Positions 46,668 through 59,192 of a DNA stretch of 64,000 bases are shown piece after piece. The DNA is taken from contig CP051139.1 in NCBI GenBank assembly GCA_001592805.2, forward strand, positions 4,154,001 through 4,218,000. The letters are read 5' to 3'. The stretch is from Peltaster fructicola (Eukaryota > Ascomycota > Dothideomycetes). The notes beneath the pieces are model-generated. The model was given only the letters and a program-made list of their open reading frames with translations, did no database searches and was not told the origin of the DNA. Position 1 is the first letter of the stretch. Each line of letters starts with the position of its first letter. The position numbers and the translations under genes are program-made.

Positions 46668-48094
46668 GGTTAGTATGCTGAAACGAGTGTGGGCTTAAGG
46701 AAAGCAGGAAACAACGAGGGCGGAGATGAGAGTATGGTGTCTGTCATTGATGGACAGCCTGATATGACACCAACAGCTGCACCAGGGAGAAAACAAACAC
46801 CAAACCGCTGGGTCCAAAAGCCATCATCGGATGAGTGTACAGAGCCGCGAGGGATTCGTTGATCGTGTTTGATACCACAGAGGCGAGGATGCATTGTAGT
46901 ACATGCAGCACAACGGCCATCCGTCTTATACATGCCAGTCCACAGCGTCCTGGGATGGATGGCGTAGCTGAAGAGCCATGATTGGCGCACCAAGGTGCCG
47001 TTGAGATGCAAAACACAGGCTGACGTTACTCCAGGGAGAGCTGGGAACGACTGTACGATTTACCGAGCCTATTGATCCTGCCGGCAGATGTGATCTGCTT
47101 GCTTCATTAGCAGCGGAATGTCGTTGATAGCGCTGTTCCATCCTCGAGTCCTGGTGTCACCTATGGCGGACCAGGGAGCGTGAGACATTTGATAGAGGAA
47201 TGCTAAATGTTTGGGCCATTCGCAGGGATCATCGATCTGCATCAATAGAACGGATGGACACCAGCAGATCTGCTCCCGCCTGTTGTCACATTCGTCATGC
47301 CATCGTCGTTGATTGCGGCGTGCTTGTATGGCGTTGAGGTTTGGTTATCGCATGAGGTGTGACAGATGGTGTGAGACCTCCCCACGGAATCTCAGAGCAT
47401 GCTTGCCTCTGGTACAAGCAGCGTTTGCTGACCTCGTCAACCTTAATGACGACGAGCATATTGTTTGATGCATTGTGTGATGCTCTGACGAAGGAATAAT
47501 GGTAGAAAGCAGAGCTATTCACTTGCGGTCTCCCACGCGCAGCTAGCGCTCTTTTGGGGCTCGGACGCGCTTGGAGCTCTCAAATCATCAGGTTGTGCAG
47601 TACGTCGCTGTTGGTCTTACCAAAATGGCGAAGCAATGCAGCATCAATGACCTTGCGCCTTTGGCCAGCTGACGCTAAGCTGCATTCCAATCGCTTGTAT
47701 GTGTTGGCACTCTGTGTTTCTTTGCAGGCGACTGTATGCGCATAAAGGCTGCAGAAGCCACCAGCGCCTACACGACTCTCAGGCAATCCTTGACATCAGC
47801 AAAAACCAGCAGATCGTATGTATTGCCATACACTTCAGTGCTTCAGGCCGAAGATCTACTTGCGATGCTGCGATAACAGTTTCGAATATTGATAGACTGC
47901 TGACATGATCGAGGTAAAGTTACTCATGCATGGTTCGAAGCTACATCACTGCTTCAGCCTTGCGAGCTGCAGCGATGCACAGCCTCCTTATCGACCATGC
48001 GCCTCTTATATGCCACTTCGCGGTTTCGGCCACGATAACTGTAGCGGCTTCACTGATGATCGGAACACCTGCAATGTCAGGCTGAACAAGAAGT
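46668..48094. other. Long intergenic region before the NLR gene
   Basis: About 1.4 kb. A minus-strand frame at 46744-47016 encodes a hydrophobic peptide but has no support as a gene. No transposon remnants, terminal repeats or RNA genes were recognised by eye. Confidence 0.4.
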
Positions 48095-51000
48095 ATGCGC
48101 CTACTTCACGTCCAGACATACAGATTTGAACAGTTCGAGAACGATATCCCATCATACGCCATTCTCTCACATCGATGGAACAAGTCAGAACCACGACTGG
48201 CGGATATAGAGCGGTGGCTCGTAAATCGCTCGAATAGTGGACCACCAGACTTCTGTCTGAAGGTATACAGGTTTGCTCAATATGTGGCAGCTCACATACC
48301 ATTTGTTCAATATATCTGGATCGACAGCTGCTGTATCAACCAGGACAGTGCTGTAGAGCTCAGCGAGAGCATCAACAGAATGTTTGCATGGTACAGAGAT
48401 TCCAGGCTCTGTGTCGTGTACTTGGCAGACGTGGCACATGCCTCAGATTGGGGGATGTTGAAGAAGAGCGTGTGGTTCAAGAGAGGGTGGACACTGCAAG
48501 AGCTCGTGGCATCGACAACGGTAGTGTTTGTGACAAGAGAGTGGCAGGTCATTGGACACAAAGGTCGGACTGGTCACCTCCCTGATGCGCTGGTGACTGG
48601 TCCCAACATTGAACCTTTACTTTCAGAAGCGACAAGGATTCCTCAATCTGTGTTGCAGGACTACAGCAACAGCTTCGCCCTCACCTTCGAAGACAAGATG
48701 CTCTGGATGGACGGCAGACAGACGCTCAAAGAAGAAGACATGATCTATTCGCTGTTTGGCATATTCGGTGTGACACCAGGTGCCAACTATGGTGAAGGAA
48801 AGCTTGGCGCAAGACGGCGATTGTTGACTGCAATACGACAAGAAGAAGGCATTGAAAGCGATCGTCCCTCAAAGAAGAGGAAACACGATGCTGACACTGA
48901 TGCTGACACAGTCATCTCTACACCGACGAAGCAGCCTTTATCCGATGTTGAAGCTTGGCTTTCACCTCCAAACCCATCAATCAACCACATGACAGCCCGC
49001 GAGCATCATGAACCTGGTACATGCGCTTGGCTCTTACGACATGATGTGTACAGGAGGTGGAAATCTGGTGGCTCACGACATCTTTGGCTACACGGCAAGG
49101 CTGGCTGCGGCAAGAGCATTCTATGCTCGACAGTCATCGAAGATCTAATGGCACATCACAAGGACAATCCAAGCATTGGACTTGCATACTTCTACTTCAC
49201 CTTTTCCGACAATCGAAAACAGAGCTATCATGACCTGCTGCGAGCACTAATCTATGCGGTCGGGAGAAGAGAACCTGCGCGATCAATCCTGCATCAAATA
49301 CACGACACGACTTCCCGAGCACATTCCGGCAGACCACCGCCACCTGACACAAAAGAGCTCGAGAAGATCTTGCTACAAATCACAGAATCATATAACGAAG
49401 TCTTTGTCGTACTCGATGCTCTAGACGAAAGTCCTGAGCTTAACAATACTCGACAAGACCTTCTCGAACGACTCAGCAGTCTCATGTCAGGGCTCTCTAA
49501 CCTCAGACTGTTCGCAACGAGCCGTTACCTGCCTGACGTCTGCGAGGCAATGGAAGATCTAGCCAGCCAGCAAATCTCGATCAATGCTAGTGATATCAAT
49601 AAAGACATACAGGCGCATGTCGTGGCTCAGCTGGCAACCAAACCGCGACTTCGGAAGTTCACATCAGTGGTCAAGAAGATGATTGAGAGGAACGTCTCAG
49701 AACATGCGGATGGCATGTGAGTATGGTGAAGTCCGTGTCATCATTGCATGATCTAACATCAACAGGTTTAGATGGGCGCATCTCTTGCTTCAGGAGCTGG
49801 CCAAGCTCAGACACTCTGGCACGAAATCAATCGAGGCAGCTCTGAAATGCTTTCCGGCAGATCTAGATTCTGTTTATGCTCGAATCCTACAAGACATCGG
49901 TGGACATAATCAAAAGCACGCTCTCACGTTGCTATACTGGATCTCATATGCACGAAGACCTCTGACTCTTGGTGAACTCATCGATGCCTTGACGATCGAG
50001 CCAGAGCACGATCTCGTGGACCTGGACAATCGCTGCGTGCCAGAGGACATATTCAGGATGCTGCCCAGCCTGATTATTGCTGTCAGCGATACAAGGTCCA
50101 TAGGTGGAAATGATGACGCTGGCACAGTTATAAGTGAGGAGACACAGGTAAGACTAGCACATTTCACAGTGCAGGAGTATCTCGAGTCGAGACGTATCCG
50201 AGACAGTACAGCAAGTCAATTTTTCCTCGAAAGCAGGGCGGGACATCGCTTCCTCACACAAAGCTGCCTGGCTTATATCATGCATTATAGCAGCAGCAGC
50301 AAAAAGAAGACCACTCGAGCCGATCTTGCGGTATTCCCGCTGCTACTGTATGCAGCAGAATCATGGTATCATCATTCACTATTACATGAAGATACTGATG
50401 TAAGGAGTGAGATAAGACTGTTGACCTCACAGTATGCAAGACGAGACTGGCTGAATGTCCACAGGCCCAGTGAGAAATACTGGCAGCCCTTCTTTGCAAA
50501 TTGGTCAGAAGCACATCAGGCTCCTCTATACTACGCCAGCTATGTCGGGCCAGCAGTAGTCAAAGCGCTGCTTGTGCAAGATGATGCTATCTACCAAGAA
50601 GAAACCTGGTCTGACAATCTATTGGAGGCAGCATCGGATGCAGGTCATGTCGAATGTGTGGAACTACTGCTGGATGCCGGAGCCAGCCTCATGGCAACCG
50701 AAGGCCAGAAGAGCGACGCGCTGCAGACGGCAGTGGTTGGAGGTCATCTCAAAATCGTAAAGCTGCTGCTCGAGGCCGGAGCCGACGTCAACATACGAAG
50801 AGGCCAAGCTTTGGACGCTGCGACATATGCGGGTGATATTGAAATTGTGAAGCTGTTGCTAAACGCGGACGCCGATGTGAATGCGCCATATGGCAGATAT
50901 GGTCACGCACTGCAGGCTGCTTCATGGCAAGGTCACATAGAGATCATGAAGCTGCTGCTTGCTGCTGGAGCTGATGTGAACGCCAGGGGAGGCGCGTGTG

Positions 51001-51362
51001 GCACGGCGTTGCAAGCTGCATCAACGAGAAGCTCAATCAATCGACAGGGTTATGAGTTCAGTGCTTTGCAGGATTATAAAATGCAACTCATGCTGTTTGA
51101 GCAACAGAACAAGCGAAGACTACTGATGGCAAGGCCCTCAACACCGCCTGAGCCAGACATGTATGCTCTTGCTGTCCACCAGCAGATGAAGGTCATGAAA
51201 AAGATGCTGCTCGACGGGAACGATTATTTTCTGGATGGAGATCCACATGGCAACACACTGCAGGCAATATGTCAAGAGCCTGATCCCGACGTCGAGACAG
51301 TAAAGCTGCTGCTCGAGCATGGCGCAAGCCTTGACGAGATGATTCGCTGGGATGAGGTCTGA
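48095..51362 (+). CDS. HET-NACHT-ankyrin NLR-type protein (heterokaryon incompatibility/innate immunity)
   Basis: Two exons with a 49-nt intron (49717-49765) encode 1072 residues. The N-terminal HET domain shows its three blocks: YAILSHRW (21-28), YIWIDSCCINQ (73-83) and KRGWTLQELV (129-138). A basic linker (PSKKRKH) could be a nuclear localisation signal. The NACHT-type NTPase has Walker A GKAGCGKS (334-341) and Walker B VFVVLDALDE (436-445), followed by a winged-helix-like region (ALTLLYWISYARRPLTLGEL) and the fungal motif VRLAHFTVQEYLES. The C-terminal third holds ankyrin repeats, for example HVECVELLLDAGA and HLKIVKLLLEAGADVN. HET domains trigger cell death on self/non-self recognition in other fungi. 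The trigger here is unknown. The frame is intact. Confidence 0.93.
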
Positions 51363-52065
51363 GCTTGATAAAACATGGAAGAATTGAGCGAGGTGTCTAT
51401 CATATTGATGCGCTGCGCTGTGGAAGGACAACTTGGCTCCTTCGTAGCCCCTGCTTGGAAGATTGAGGCAAGAGAGAAGGCGTCATTGACTCCCGATCGT
51501 TCTTCTTCAACGATACTTGGCCTGGTATTGGTACGACTTTTGGTGGTACAGCAATTGTGACGTTCGCGGCTCCTGTATGATACCTCGACTCCGTTTGTCT
51601 CCTCAATTTGCCTCCAACAAGCTTCCTTTACGTGCTCTTACATCTTCGTACCTTCGAGTGTGGCCTATAGGCTAAGACATCCAGCTTAGACTTCGTCTGG
51701 CGCAGTCGAAGCTGTGAACCGAAAGATCGAACTCAGGCTTCGTCTAATGCAGCTGGAAGCTATACACCGGGAAGTCGGAAATAGCCCTCGTCTGAGTCAG
51801 CTGAAACGTGTACGAGGAGAATGGCTGTATTTTCTGAACGGCTATAGTCGTGAGTTCACCAAACTGACGTGTGAGGAGGGTGGGAAGAAAGTCAGGAAAC
51901 TGGAAAATCAAGAGCTTGAGAAGATGATGCACAGACCAAGTTTACACGGAACTGCACTTGCATGGGACCACACCATCATCACCACGCTCGACACATCGTT
52001 TCCTCACGAATCCGCAAGGATCGCATAAGCATGCCTCGATCTCCTGGTTCCGCATTCGATCCAAG
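51363..52065. other. Intergenic between the NLR gene and TOP3
   Basis: About 700 bp. It contains the imperfect repeat described at 51691. A short frame with ATG at 51747 ends at 52028, 37 bp before the TOP3 start (93 codons; coil-like peptide). It has no family match and is not called. Confidence 0.45.
51691..51820 (+). repeat. Imperfect tandem repeat, unit 47-48 bp
   Basis: Three degenerate copies begin at about 51691, 51738 and 51786 with YYTCGTCT followed by NNNNCAG, a GAAGC-like block and a GTNNAC-like end. In one frame the units read as a leucine-rich coil (LRLAQSKL, LRLMQLEAI, PRLSQLKRV). They lie in a spacer between the NLR gene and TOP3. Confidence 0.5.
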
Positions 52066-54139
52066 ATGGTCACAAAGGTGCTCTGTGTCGCCGAGAAGCC
52101 CTCGATCGCGAAGGCGGTAGCAGGACATCTCGCCGGTGGCCATTTCAATACTGTGAGTACAACAGCAATATACGGTCCTTTTGTACTGATAACATTCCTA
52201 GCACAATGTGCCAAATGCCAAGTACAACAAGAACTACTCATTCCAGTATACATTCCCCAGATGGGGACAATGCGAGGTGACCATGACTTCAGTGTCCGGC
52301 CATATACTCTCACAGGACTTCAATGAACGATATCGAAGATGGCACGGTTGTGATCCAGCTGATCTCTTCGACGCCAGTATCGAGACATATGTGGACAAAG
52401 ACAAGGAAGGCATCGCCAAGAATATCGAAACTCAAGCACGATACAGCCAGTATCTCTACATCTGGACTGATTGTGATCGTGAAGGCGAGCATATCGGCAC
52501 CGAGATCCGAGGCATCGCTGCAAAGGGCAATGCACGCCTCCTTGATGCTGGCAAAACCGTTCGTGCCCGGTTTTCGAACATCGAGCGAGCACATATCATC
52601 AATGCTGCGAGAAGTCCTGTGACGATCGATGAGGCGCAGGCCAATGCAGTGGCGTCGAGGATCGAGCTAGACCTGCGCATCGGCTCAAGCTACACTCGCT
52701 ATCTGAGCTTGACACTGAGTCCAATGCTTCAGCAACAGGGTGGAGAGGACCGGCAACTCATCAGCTACGGTAGCTGCCAGTTCCCAACGCTTGGCTTCGT
52801 GGTCGACCGTTACTTCCGAGTCAAGAACTTCAAGCCAGAGCCATTCTGGAGCATTGGTGTCACCCACAAGAAAGACGGCATTGATGTCAAATTCCGATGG
52901 GCACGAGGACATCTGTTCGATCGGATGATGGTGACGGTGCTGTTCGAGAGGTGCATTGCGGCGAAGACTGCCAAGGTTACGCAAGTGCAGACAAAACCGA
53001 CAAGCAAGTGGAAGCCATTACCATTGACTACAGTCGAGCTTCAAAAGTGTGGCAGTCGCTTCCTGCGCTTGAGCAGTCAGCGTGTCATGCAAGTGGCTGA
53101 GTCGTTGTACCAGAAAGGCTGGATCAGCTATCCTCGTACCGAGACCGACCAGTTCGATAAAGACATGGACCTTCGAGCTCTGATTCAGAAGCAGACTCAG
53201 GGCAATGCAGGCTGGTCGCAGTTCGCTCAGACTCTGATGGACGGCGAGTATCAGCAGCCTCGAAGTGGCCGCAATAACGACAAGGCACATCCTCCGATTC
53301 ACCCTGTCAACTTCGTCAACCCGTCGTCACTTGAGACAGATGAACGCAAAGTCCACGAGTTCGTCGTCAGACGCTTCTTGGCGTGCTGCAGCAAGGATGC
53401 GCAGGGCTTGAAGACAGAGATCGAGCTTCTGTTCGGAGCTGAGACATTCAAGGCGTCAGGGTTGACTGTGACTGAGCGCAACTACCTCGATGTCTACCCG
53501 TACGATAAGTGGACCAGTAGCCAGGATCTGCCCAACTTCAGGCCTGATGAAGTGTTCACTCCGACGGAGGCGCTCATGCACGAGGGTAAGACTACAGCAC
53601 CAGGATATCTGACAGAGCCAGAACTGATCGGGCTGATGGACGCGAATGGTATTGGTACTGATGCAACCATGGCAGACCATATTGCCACTATCCAGAAGAG
53701 AAATTACGTTACGACACGGACCAGAGGACGTCAAAGCAGAGCTGACGGTGAGAATGAAGACGACGAGGACGAAGCTGAACAGGCTCCGACTAGAGGCAAC
53801 GCACGTGGTCGTGGCAGAGGACGTGGTCGAGGCGATTCAAATGCACCAGCAAGAGGTGCTACTTCTGGTGTGCAGGAATTCATTCCAACGACACTCGGTG
53901 TAGCTCTGGTCGAAGGCTACGAGAGCATGCAGTTCGAGAGTAGCCTGGCCAAGCCGTTCCTTCGCAAGGAGTTCGAACTCAAAATGAAGGCGATATGCGA
54001 TGGTCAGAAAACCCGACAGGAGGTCGTGCAAGAGAGCATCGAGCAATACCGCGATCTGTACAATCGAGCACAGCGACAAGTGAGCAAGTTACAGGCCGCT
54101 GTGCGGAAGTATGTGTTCAACGATGCAACGGCAGAATAG
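52066..54139 (+). CDS. TOP3: DNA topoisomerase III (type IA)
   Basis: Two exons with a 49-nt intron (52153-52201) encode 674 residues. With Sgs1/BLM-type helicase and Rmi1 it dissolves recombination intermediates. The Toprim domain opens with VLCVAEKPSIAKAVAGHL and carries the metal site WTDCDREGEHI (D119, D121). The catalytic Tyr is in GWISYPRTETDQF (about Y339). Other type IA blocks are ISYGSCQFPTLGFVVDRY, KAHPPIHP and LMDANGIGTDATMADHI. Near the C-terminus an acidic stretch (DDEDEAEQ) precedes an RGG-like GNARGRGRGRGRGD, then the EFIPTTLGVALVEGYE block. No zinc-ribbon tail is seen, as in yeast Top3. Confidence 0.96.
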
Positions 54140-55052
54140 ATAGATGTTGAATGAGTCACGATGCACGAGCTATGGTATCATAGTGAATGGAAGTACATTC
54201 GACAGCAAGGCACTGTCATGTTTAGGACTGCTCCTTCATGCCTGCACCTCACGAATGATGGCGTGCTTGAAGAATGCTTTGATGAACGAGCACAAAATCC
54301 TATCACGACTCTTTGGTACCATCAGGTCGATAGCCACCGCGAATGTCTCGTTGTGGTTCTCAGAGTCGGAGAAGTGTATGACTCACCAATCTGCGGCATT
54401 ATACCTGGAACGACAGCTAGAGGTTGTTGGAATGGCTGCCGGAGGAGTGACGCCAGCTGAATATATGTTTCAGAGCTTAGCAGCCGGTCTTCGTGGTACA
54501 CACACAGCCAGGTGCTTGTGCAGGTGTCCGGATCATCTGAATCGAGCCCTCCATTCGCCGACCTGAACAACGCCGTTTCTTCTCAACATCTGTTCTCGAG
54601 ATTTGATTGACAGCTGCATCCCAGCGGACAATAGCACATGAATCGAAGGAAAGCAGCCGTCCATCGAACGCAGCTGCGTGTTCTGCTTCAGCGGAGCTAA
54701 GTCGTGGTGAGGAGGAGGAGGAGGAGGAGGAGGAGGAGGAGGAGGAGGAGGAGGAGGAGGAGGCAACGAGGGCAGAAAGCCACAGGACAAGGTGTAGGCA
54801 CCTTCGATGCGACCACATGGATTAAAGCGGCGTGCCTAATTTGCTGTAGGCCTTCAGCAGGGCTTCTACAGGACCCATGTAAAGTTCGAGGCGCATACAC
54901 TGGGCATTGATGTCGGAGCTTTGCCTCATAACACGGCTTGTGGGCACTTGCGTCGTTCAACACGACAGCCAGCTGAATCGAGTAAACTGTACGATGTTCT
55001 TGTTGATGTGCTTACGAAAACGATCCTTTGCATCAATCCTGGCATAGCTCTA
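54140..55052. other. Intergenic between convergent TOP3 and SGNH-spherulin gene
   Basis: About 0.9 kb of two 3' flanks around a trinucleotide microsatellite. The Pro-rich or Glu-rich frames crossing the microsatellite are low-complexity artefacts. Confidence 0.55.
54709..54763 (+). repeat. (GAG)18 trinucleotide microsatellite
   Basis: A perfect GAG/CTC run of 55 bp (about 18 units), the longest simple repeat in the window. It lies in a convergent 3' spacer and probably varies in length between strains. Confidence 0.97.
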
Positions 55053-58000
55053 TCAACAATAGCGACCTGGATCATCCGAAGCACCGACTCCCGGACATGG
55101 GACGAAGACGTTCGTCAAAGGAGAGTACCCTTCAGTCTGTATAATCCATGTGGCCTCCGCGGTTGAGGGAATATTTGGTGTCAGCAACGAGCCCGGTATC
55201 GAAGGATCTTTCAATGAAGCCCGCGTCCCAGGAGGAACACCCCATGTTCTATGATAGCCATCAATACCAGGCGTGCCCGTTTGGACCAGGTCCCAGCTCC
55301 AGTCGCCGTTGTTGCCTATCTTCTTATACCAATTCTGTCCTTCGACCATGAACGGACACCACCTTGTAAGAGTGTCGCTCCATCGAACTCCCCAGCCTAT
55401 TGCAGGAGTTCTGCCGTCTGGGGTGCAGATAAAGATGCGCTCAAAAGCTGCTGGGATCAGTATGTCCACCTCGAGTAAGTCATATGTCCCGTTTGCCGAC
55501 TGCTTCATGTTAACAAGATTCCGTCCGCCAGGCAAAGGTGTGGTGTCGGCAGAGACCACATTCGAAGGCGGAGACTCATTGCCGCCGTCTGACAGAGATG
55601 TGACCTTGAAACCATAACCGGATGTGCCAGGCTTGAGCATGCCGACAGTCACGCTGGTCATCGTGCTGGGCAGCTCGTCGACAACTCTTTCATTGACATA
55701 CACCCTGTAGCCATTTGCGTTCGGCGCAGCCGACCAGCTAAGCTTCGCAGAAGTGTATTCGGAGGACACGACCTGCAAATTACCAGGAGCACCAGCTTGT
55801 GCGCTTGGCGGATACGACCCAGCCTGTGCAACATTCGGCTTGCCGCCAGGTACGTAGCCAAATATCGTCTGCAAGTAAGCATCATCCGGAAGTTTGTCGT
55901 AGGGATTTGGGAGAGTGCGGTCAGTAATTTGTAGCAGGCCGGCATGTCTGTCCTTAGCCAGCTGAGCAATATGTCCGATTTCGCTCTGAGGTACATTGTA
56001 CACAATGTGCCAAATCTTCCGGCTATCGGATGGGATCCAGTTGTTAGGAGTATAGTGCTGAGTATACTGCTCGTACGAACTTTCGAAGGTCATGAGAGCG
56101 TCCATTGTAGCGTCGAAACACTCCGGCATAGTGGCACCTGGATTGAGGACAGTGAACGCCCCTGGGTGTCTTCTTTTGGTGTTCCTGTTAATGAATGCAT
56201 ATAGATCGGCATAGATATTGTTTGGGCCACAATCGTTCCACCCTTCGTCGAAGAAAATGCCACCGATAGCATCACCATAGAGCTCGTACCACTTCTCGAC
56301 GTCTTGCTCGATCTGGTCCACCCAATCAGCTAGGTCTGTGGATCCTAATCTCGTTGTGAATCTTTGTTGGCTGACCCCAAGATACCCTGTCCTGACATAA
56401 GCAATGACCTTCTTACCGCTGGCAACAGCCCTATCAATGACGCCCTTCCATGCAGTGTTGATTTGGGCATCCGGTCCGTTGAGCACATTAGCAACCAGAA
56501 CAGGGACCTTGGTGCTGTCATATGCTATCAGTCGATCCCAAGCAGCAGGGTCTGCTATGGGATTGATATATGAAGCAATAGCTATCTGCTGATTGTCACT
56601 GCCAGTCGTGTTTGATGTATGCTTTGTAGGCAATGGGCAGGAGCTGAACGTTAGGCTCTCAGGGATAGCACTATGACCAGCAAGTTGGACGGCCTTGTCT
56701 CGTAAGTGGTAGACGATGAGGTCTGCAATGATTTCGTGCAGAAGGATTGTCGGGTGAAAGACTCTGCCATACCTACTTCCATGTCAGTGCATCCCGGTGT
56801 AGCAGAAAGAAATGCGCCATGCGTACCCGTCTGGCATAATGTTTGTCGGCACGCCGATGTCCTTTGAATTACTCACAGAATCGCTGATGGTTTTGTCGTT
56901 CGTCGCGGCTGCGTCATGCTTGAGCTGTGCGTCCTTGTCGGCCTCAAGGGTGATCAACGCAAAGATATTGACTTGGCCCTCCATTGTTGTATTCGATGTA
57001 GTTCTCTCACTCCGCTTCCATGGCGAACTTCCGAAGGGATCCCAGGTGTTCAGCTCATAGAACATGAGTCCTGCGCTATCGTGGCAGCCGTGATCAGTCA
57101 TGGGCAACGATTGCATTAGCAGGTATTGGCCTACCGTGTTGTGCTCTCTACAGTGGACTCGTCCACACCGGCCTCGCAGAATCGCCCGTGAAATTGGCCG
57201 ACGTATGGATCGTAGTCCACAAAAACCACATCTGGGCCAGAGTTTGCCACGGCAGCGCGCTTGAGGATAGTCAGACAGGGTGTGAGATTGATCTGGAGAC
57301 TTGCCAGCTTGGTATTGACAAGATCGACTAGGTAGTTCATCTTTTGTCGATGAGCCAGAGTGAGGAATGCCTCCTCGCCGAACATGTCCCATAGTTTCTG
57401 TAAAGAAGTCAACTCATAACACGCTGCTTACCAGATATCGGTGGACTTACATATATCCATGTAGACCAGGATACCGTATCGCATGTGCTATCCAAGGTCT
57501 CTGAAAAGAACTTGGCGTAGCTGTGTCTCAGTCAGCCAGATTCAAAACTGCTGATTCATGCCAAGGGCATACCCAGTATAGTATATGACACCACTGCGAA
57601 CTCTGTATTAACGACCGCTTCGCGCTGCACATGACAGCAATGCAACTAACCCTGATGCTAATTTGAGTCGTGCGCCAGCGATCACACGCTCGATCTTCTG
57701 CTGGAAGGATGGATCTTGAATAAGGGCTTCGGTGATTTGCAATTGTCCTTCGCATCCACGACTTAGAGTGCTCCAATCAAAGTTCTTGGCCCAGTCGAAT
57801 TTTTCCGTCAGCGATGCGATTGTACCCAGGATTGCCTGATCTGGGCGAAAGACTGTCCATTGAAAAACGCATTGATTGAGTATATTGACAAGCTCGACGT
57901 CGTTGCCGCCTGCAGTATGATCAGCAAGAACGATGGGTGAATTCGAAACAGAAAGGCAGACCTGCTGACAGTAGGATCACATCCTGATTGCCTTCAAGTC

Positions 58001-58518
58001 TTGGTAATTGCTTCTCAATGACGTCTTTTGACACAGCGCCAGAACAAGACAAGAACTGGAAGTTCCGTTTGGCAAGGTCTCCAAGGCGTAGGTCTTGACT
58101 GAGCAGATACGGATATGAGTGGTCATAACGGCTGCATGAAAAGTCTGCACAGCGTCAGCATCATATCGTAGTGCTCAATTGTGCTGCAACACCAACCTGA
58201 AGTGTCATCAAGACCTGCAAAGAAAGATCCTAAGCGATCGCCAGCACCAATGCCTGCAGAGTAGGAATCGCCCAAGGCAGCCAGCCTACCAACAGGAGTG
58301 GACAGGACCAGATCACTGAGATCCTCGTCGTCGTCGCCGTCATCGGTGCTGTCTCTCGCAAGACTTTGATGGAGTGAGGTGTAATTGTGGATGTATGATG
58401 GTTGAAGGGTTAACTCATGACTCAGCACACTGCCGGGCGGAGGTGGAAGCACGGCCCCATGAGCGGCAATGATCGCGACCACACTCCACGCGTACACGAC
58501 AGTCATCTGCTTCCTCAT
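55053..58518 (-). CDS. Secreted SGNH hydrolase fused to spherulin-4 (GH135-like) and FN3 domains
   Basis: Eight exons give 1025 residues. The introns are 58132-58192, 57910-57961, 57594-57650, 57521-57572, 57398-57450, 57076-57134 and 56773-56826. A signal peptide (AWSVVAIIAAHGAVLPPPPG) leads into an SGNH/GDSL esterase: GDSYSAG with nucleophile Ser85, LSAGGNDVELV, and RVFHPT with the likely catalytic His. Without a break, from about residue 516, a spherulin-4-type domain follows (IAIASYINPIADPAAW, VIAYVRTGYLG, GIFFDEGWND with an acidic pair, and VLNPGATMP). Next are a fibronectin type III module (about 780-864) and an unassigned Trp-rich C-terminus. Spherulin-4 proteins include Sph3, a GH135 hydrolase of galactosaminogalactan. 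The fusion suggests an enzyme that both de-esterifies and cleaves a wall or matrix glycan, which is inference. The continuous last exon across the SGNH end and spherulin start argues against two genes. Confidence 0.85.
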
Positions 58519-59192
58519 TGTCTTCTGTCCTGAGATCTTTGGCACATACGAAGCCGAGTGACCCAAGGCTGCATGTTATACCTCTTCCAGCATCAAAAAT
58601 CCGTGGATTGAGGCGCCTGCTACGCTGGCTTAGTCTGTCCTCAAACGACCGAGATCGATTGAGGCACAGCTCTCTACACATTGCGAGCGCTATATGCCTC
58701 TACTGTATGAGCTACTGCACGATCGCAGGTCTTGGCAGCACCCAATCGTACGCTTCCTGCTGCCAAGGCTGTTATATGGCGCTTTCCATTGGGAAACAGC
58801 GTATGTCCAGACGCCGTGATAGTCCTTCCAGCTGACCTCCATATTACCGCTGCGGCGTTTAGCGCACGATCATCCTCGTTAGGATCCTTCGCATCCACTG
58901 CAGTGAAGAGTCTGGATGAGTCTCAACGACGTGCCGCGCTGGTCGCCGCCAAGGAGTGGCATACCAGGCTGGTAGGAGTGTAGCCGCTTGGATTGTACTG
59001 CCTCTCAGACCAGACCAAGCTTGGAAGCTTCCTGGCTGAGATACCTTGGGCCTCCTTCGCTCATCGTTCGTGTATCACTTTGTCTTCCTGTCTGTCTTCT
59101 CGTTCACTTACTGGCTGCTCCAATCACCAAAGCAGCAACGCAGCAACGCCCAAGCACCACGCACAGCGCTGCTTACTCCAGCAGATATCAGC
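58519..59192. other. Intergenic, divergent promoters
   Basis: About 670 bp between the divergent SGNH-spherulin gene and the deaminase-like gene. Longer frames here (for example from 58988 and 59046, +) begin without ATG or lack domains. An upstream exon for the right-hand gene cannot be excluded. Confidence 0.45.

Noticed and set aside
46744-47016. 90-codon minus-strand frame with two hydrophobic segments
   Set aside because: It looks like a small membrane peptide, but its upstream start, splice context and homology are all unsupported, and the surrounding spacer has other chance frames.
47072-47082. TTGATCCTGCC, identical to part of the 5' end of small-subunit rRNA
   Set aside because: The match is only 11 bases and the flanks do not continue as rRNA, so it is chance.
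54533-54963. Poly-Pro, poly-Ser, poly-Glu and poly-Leu frames around the GAG repeat
   Set aside because: They are pure translations of the trinucleotide tract in different frames and are not genes.
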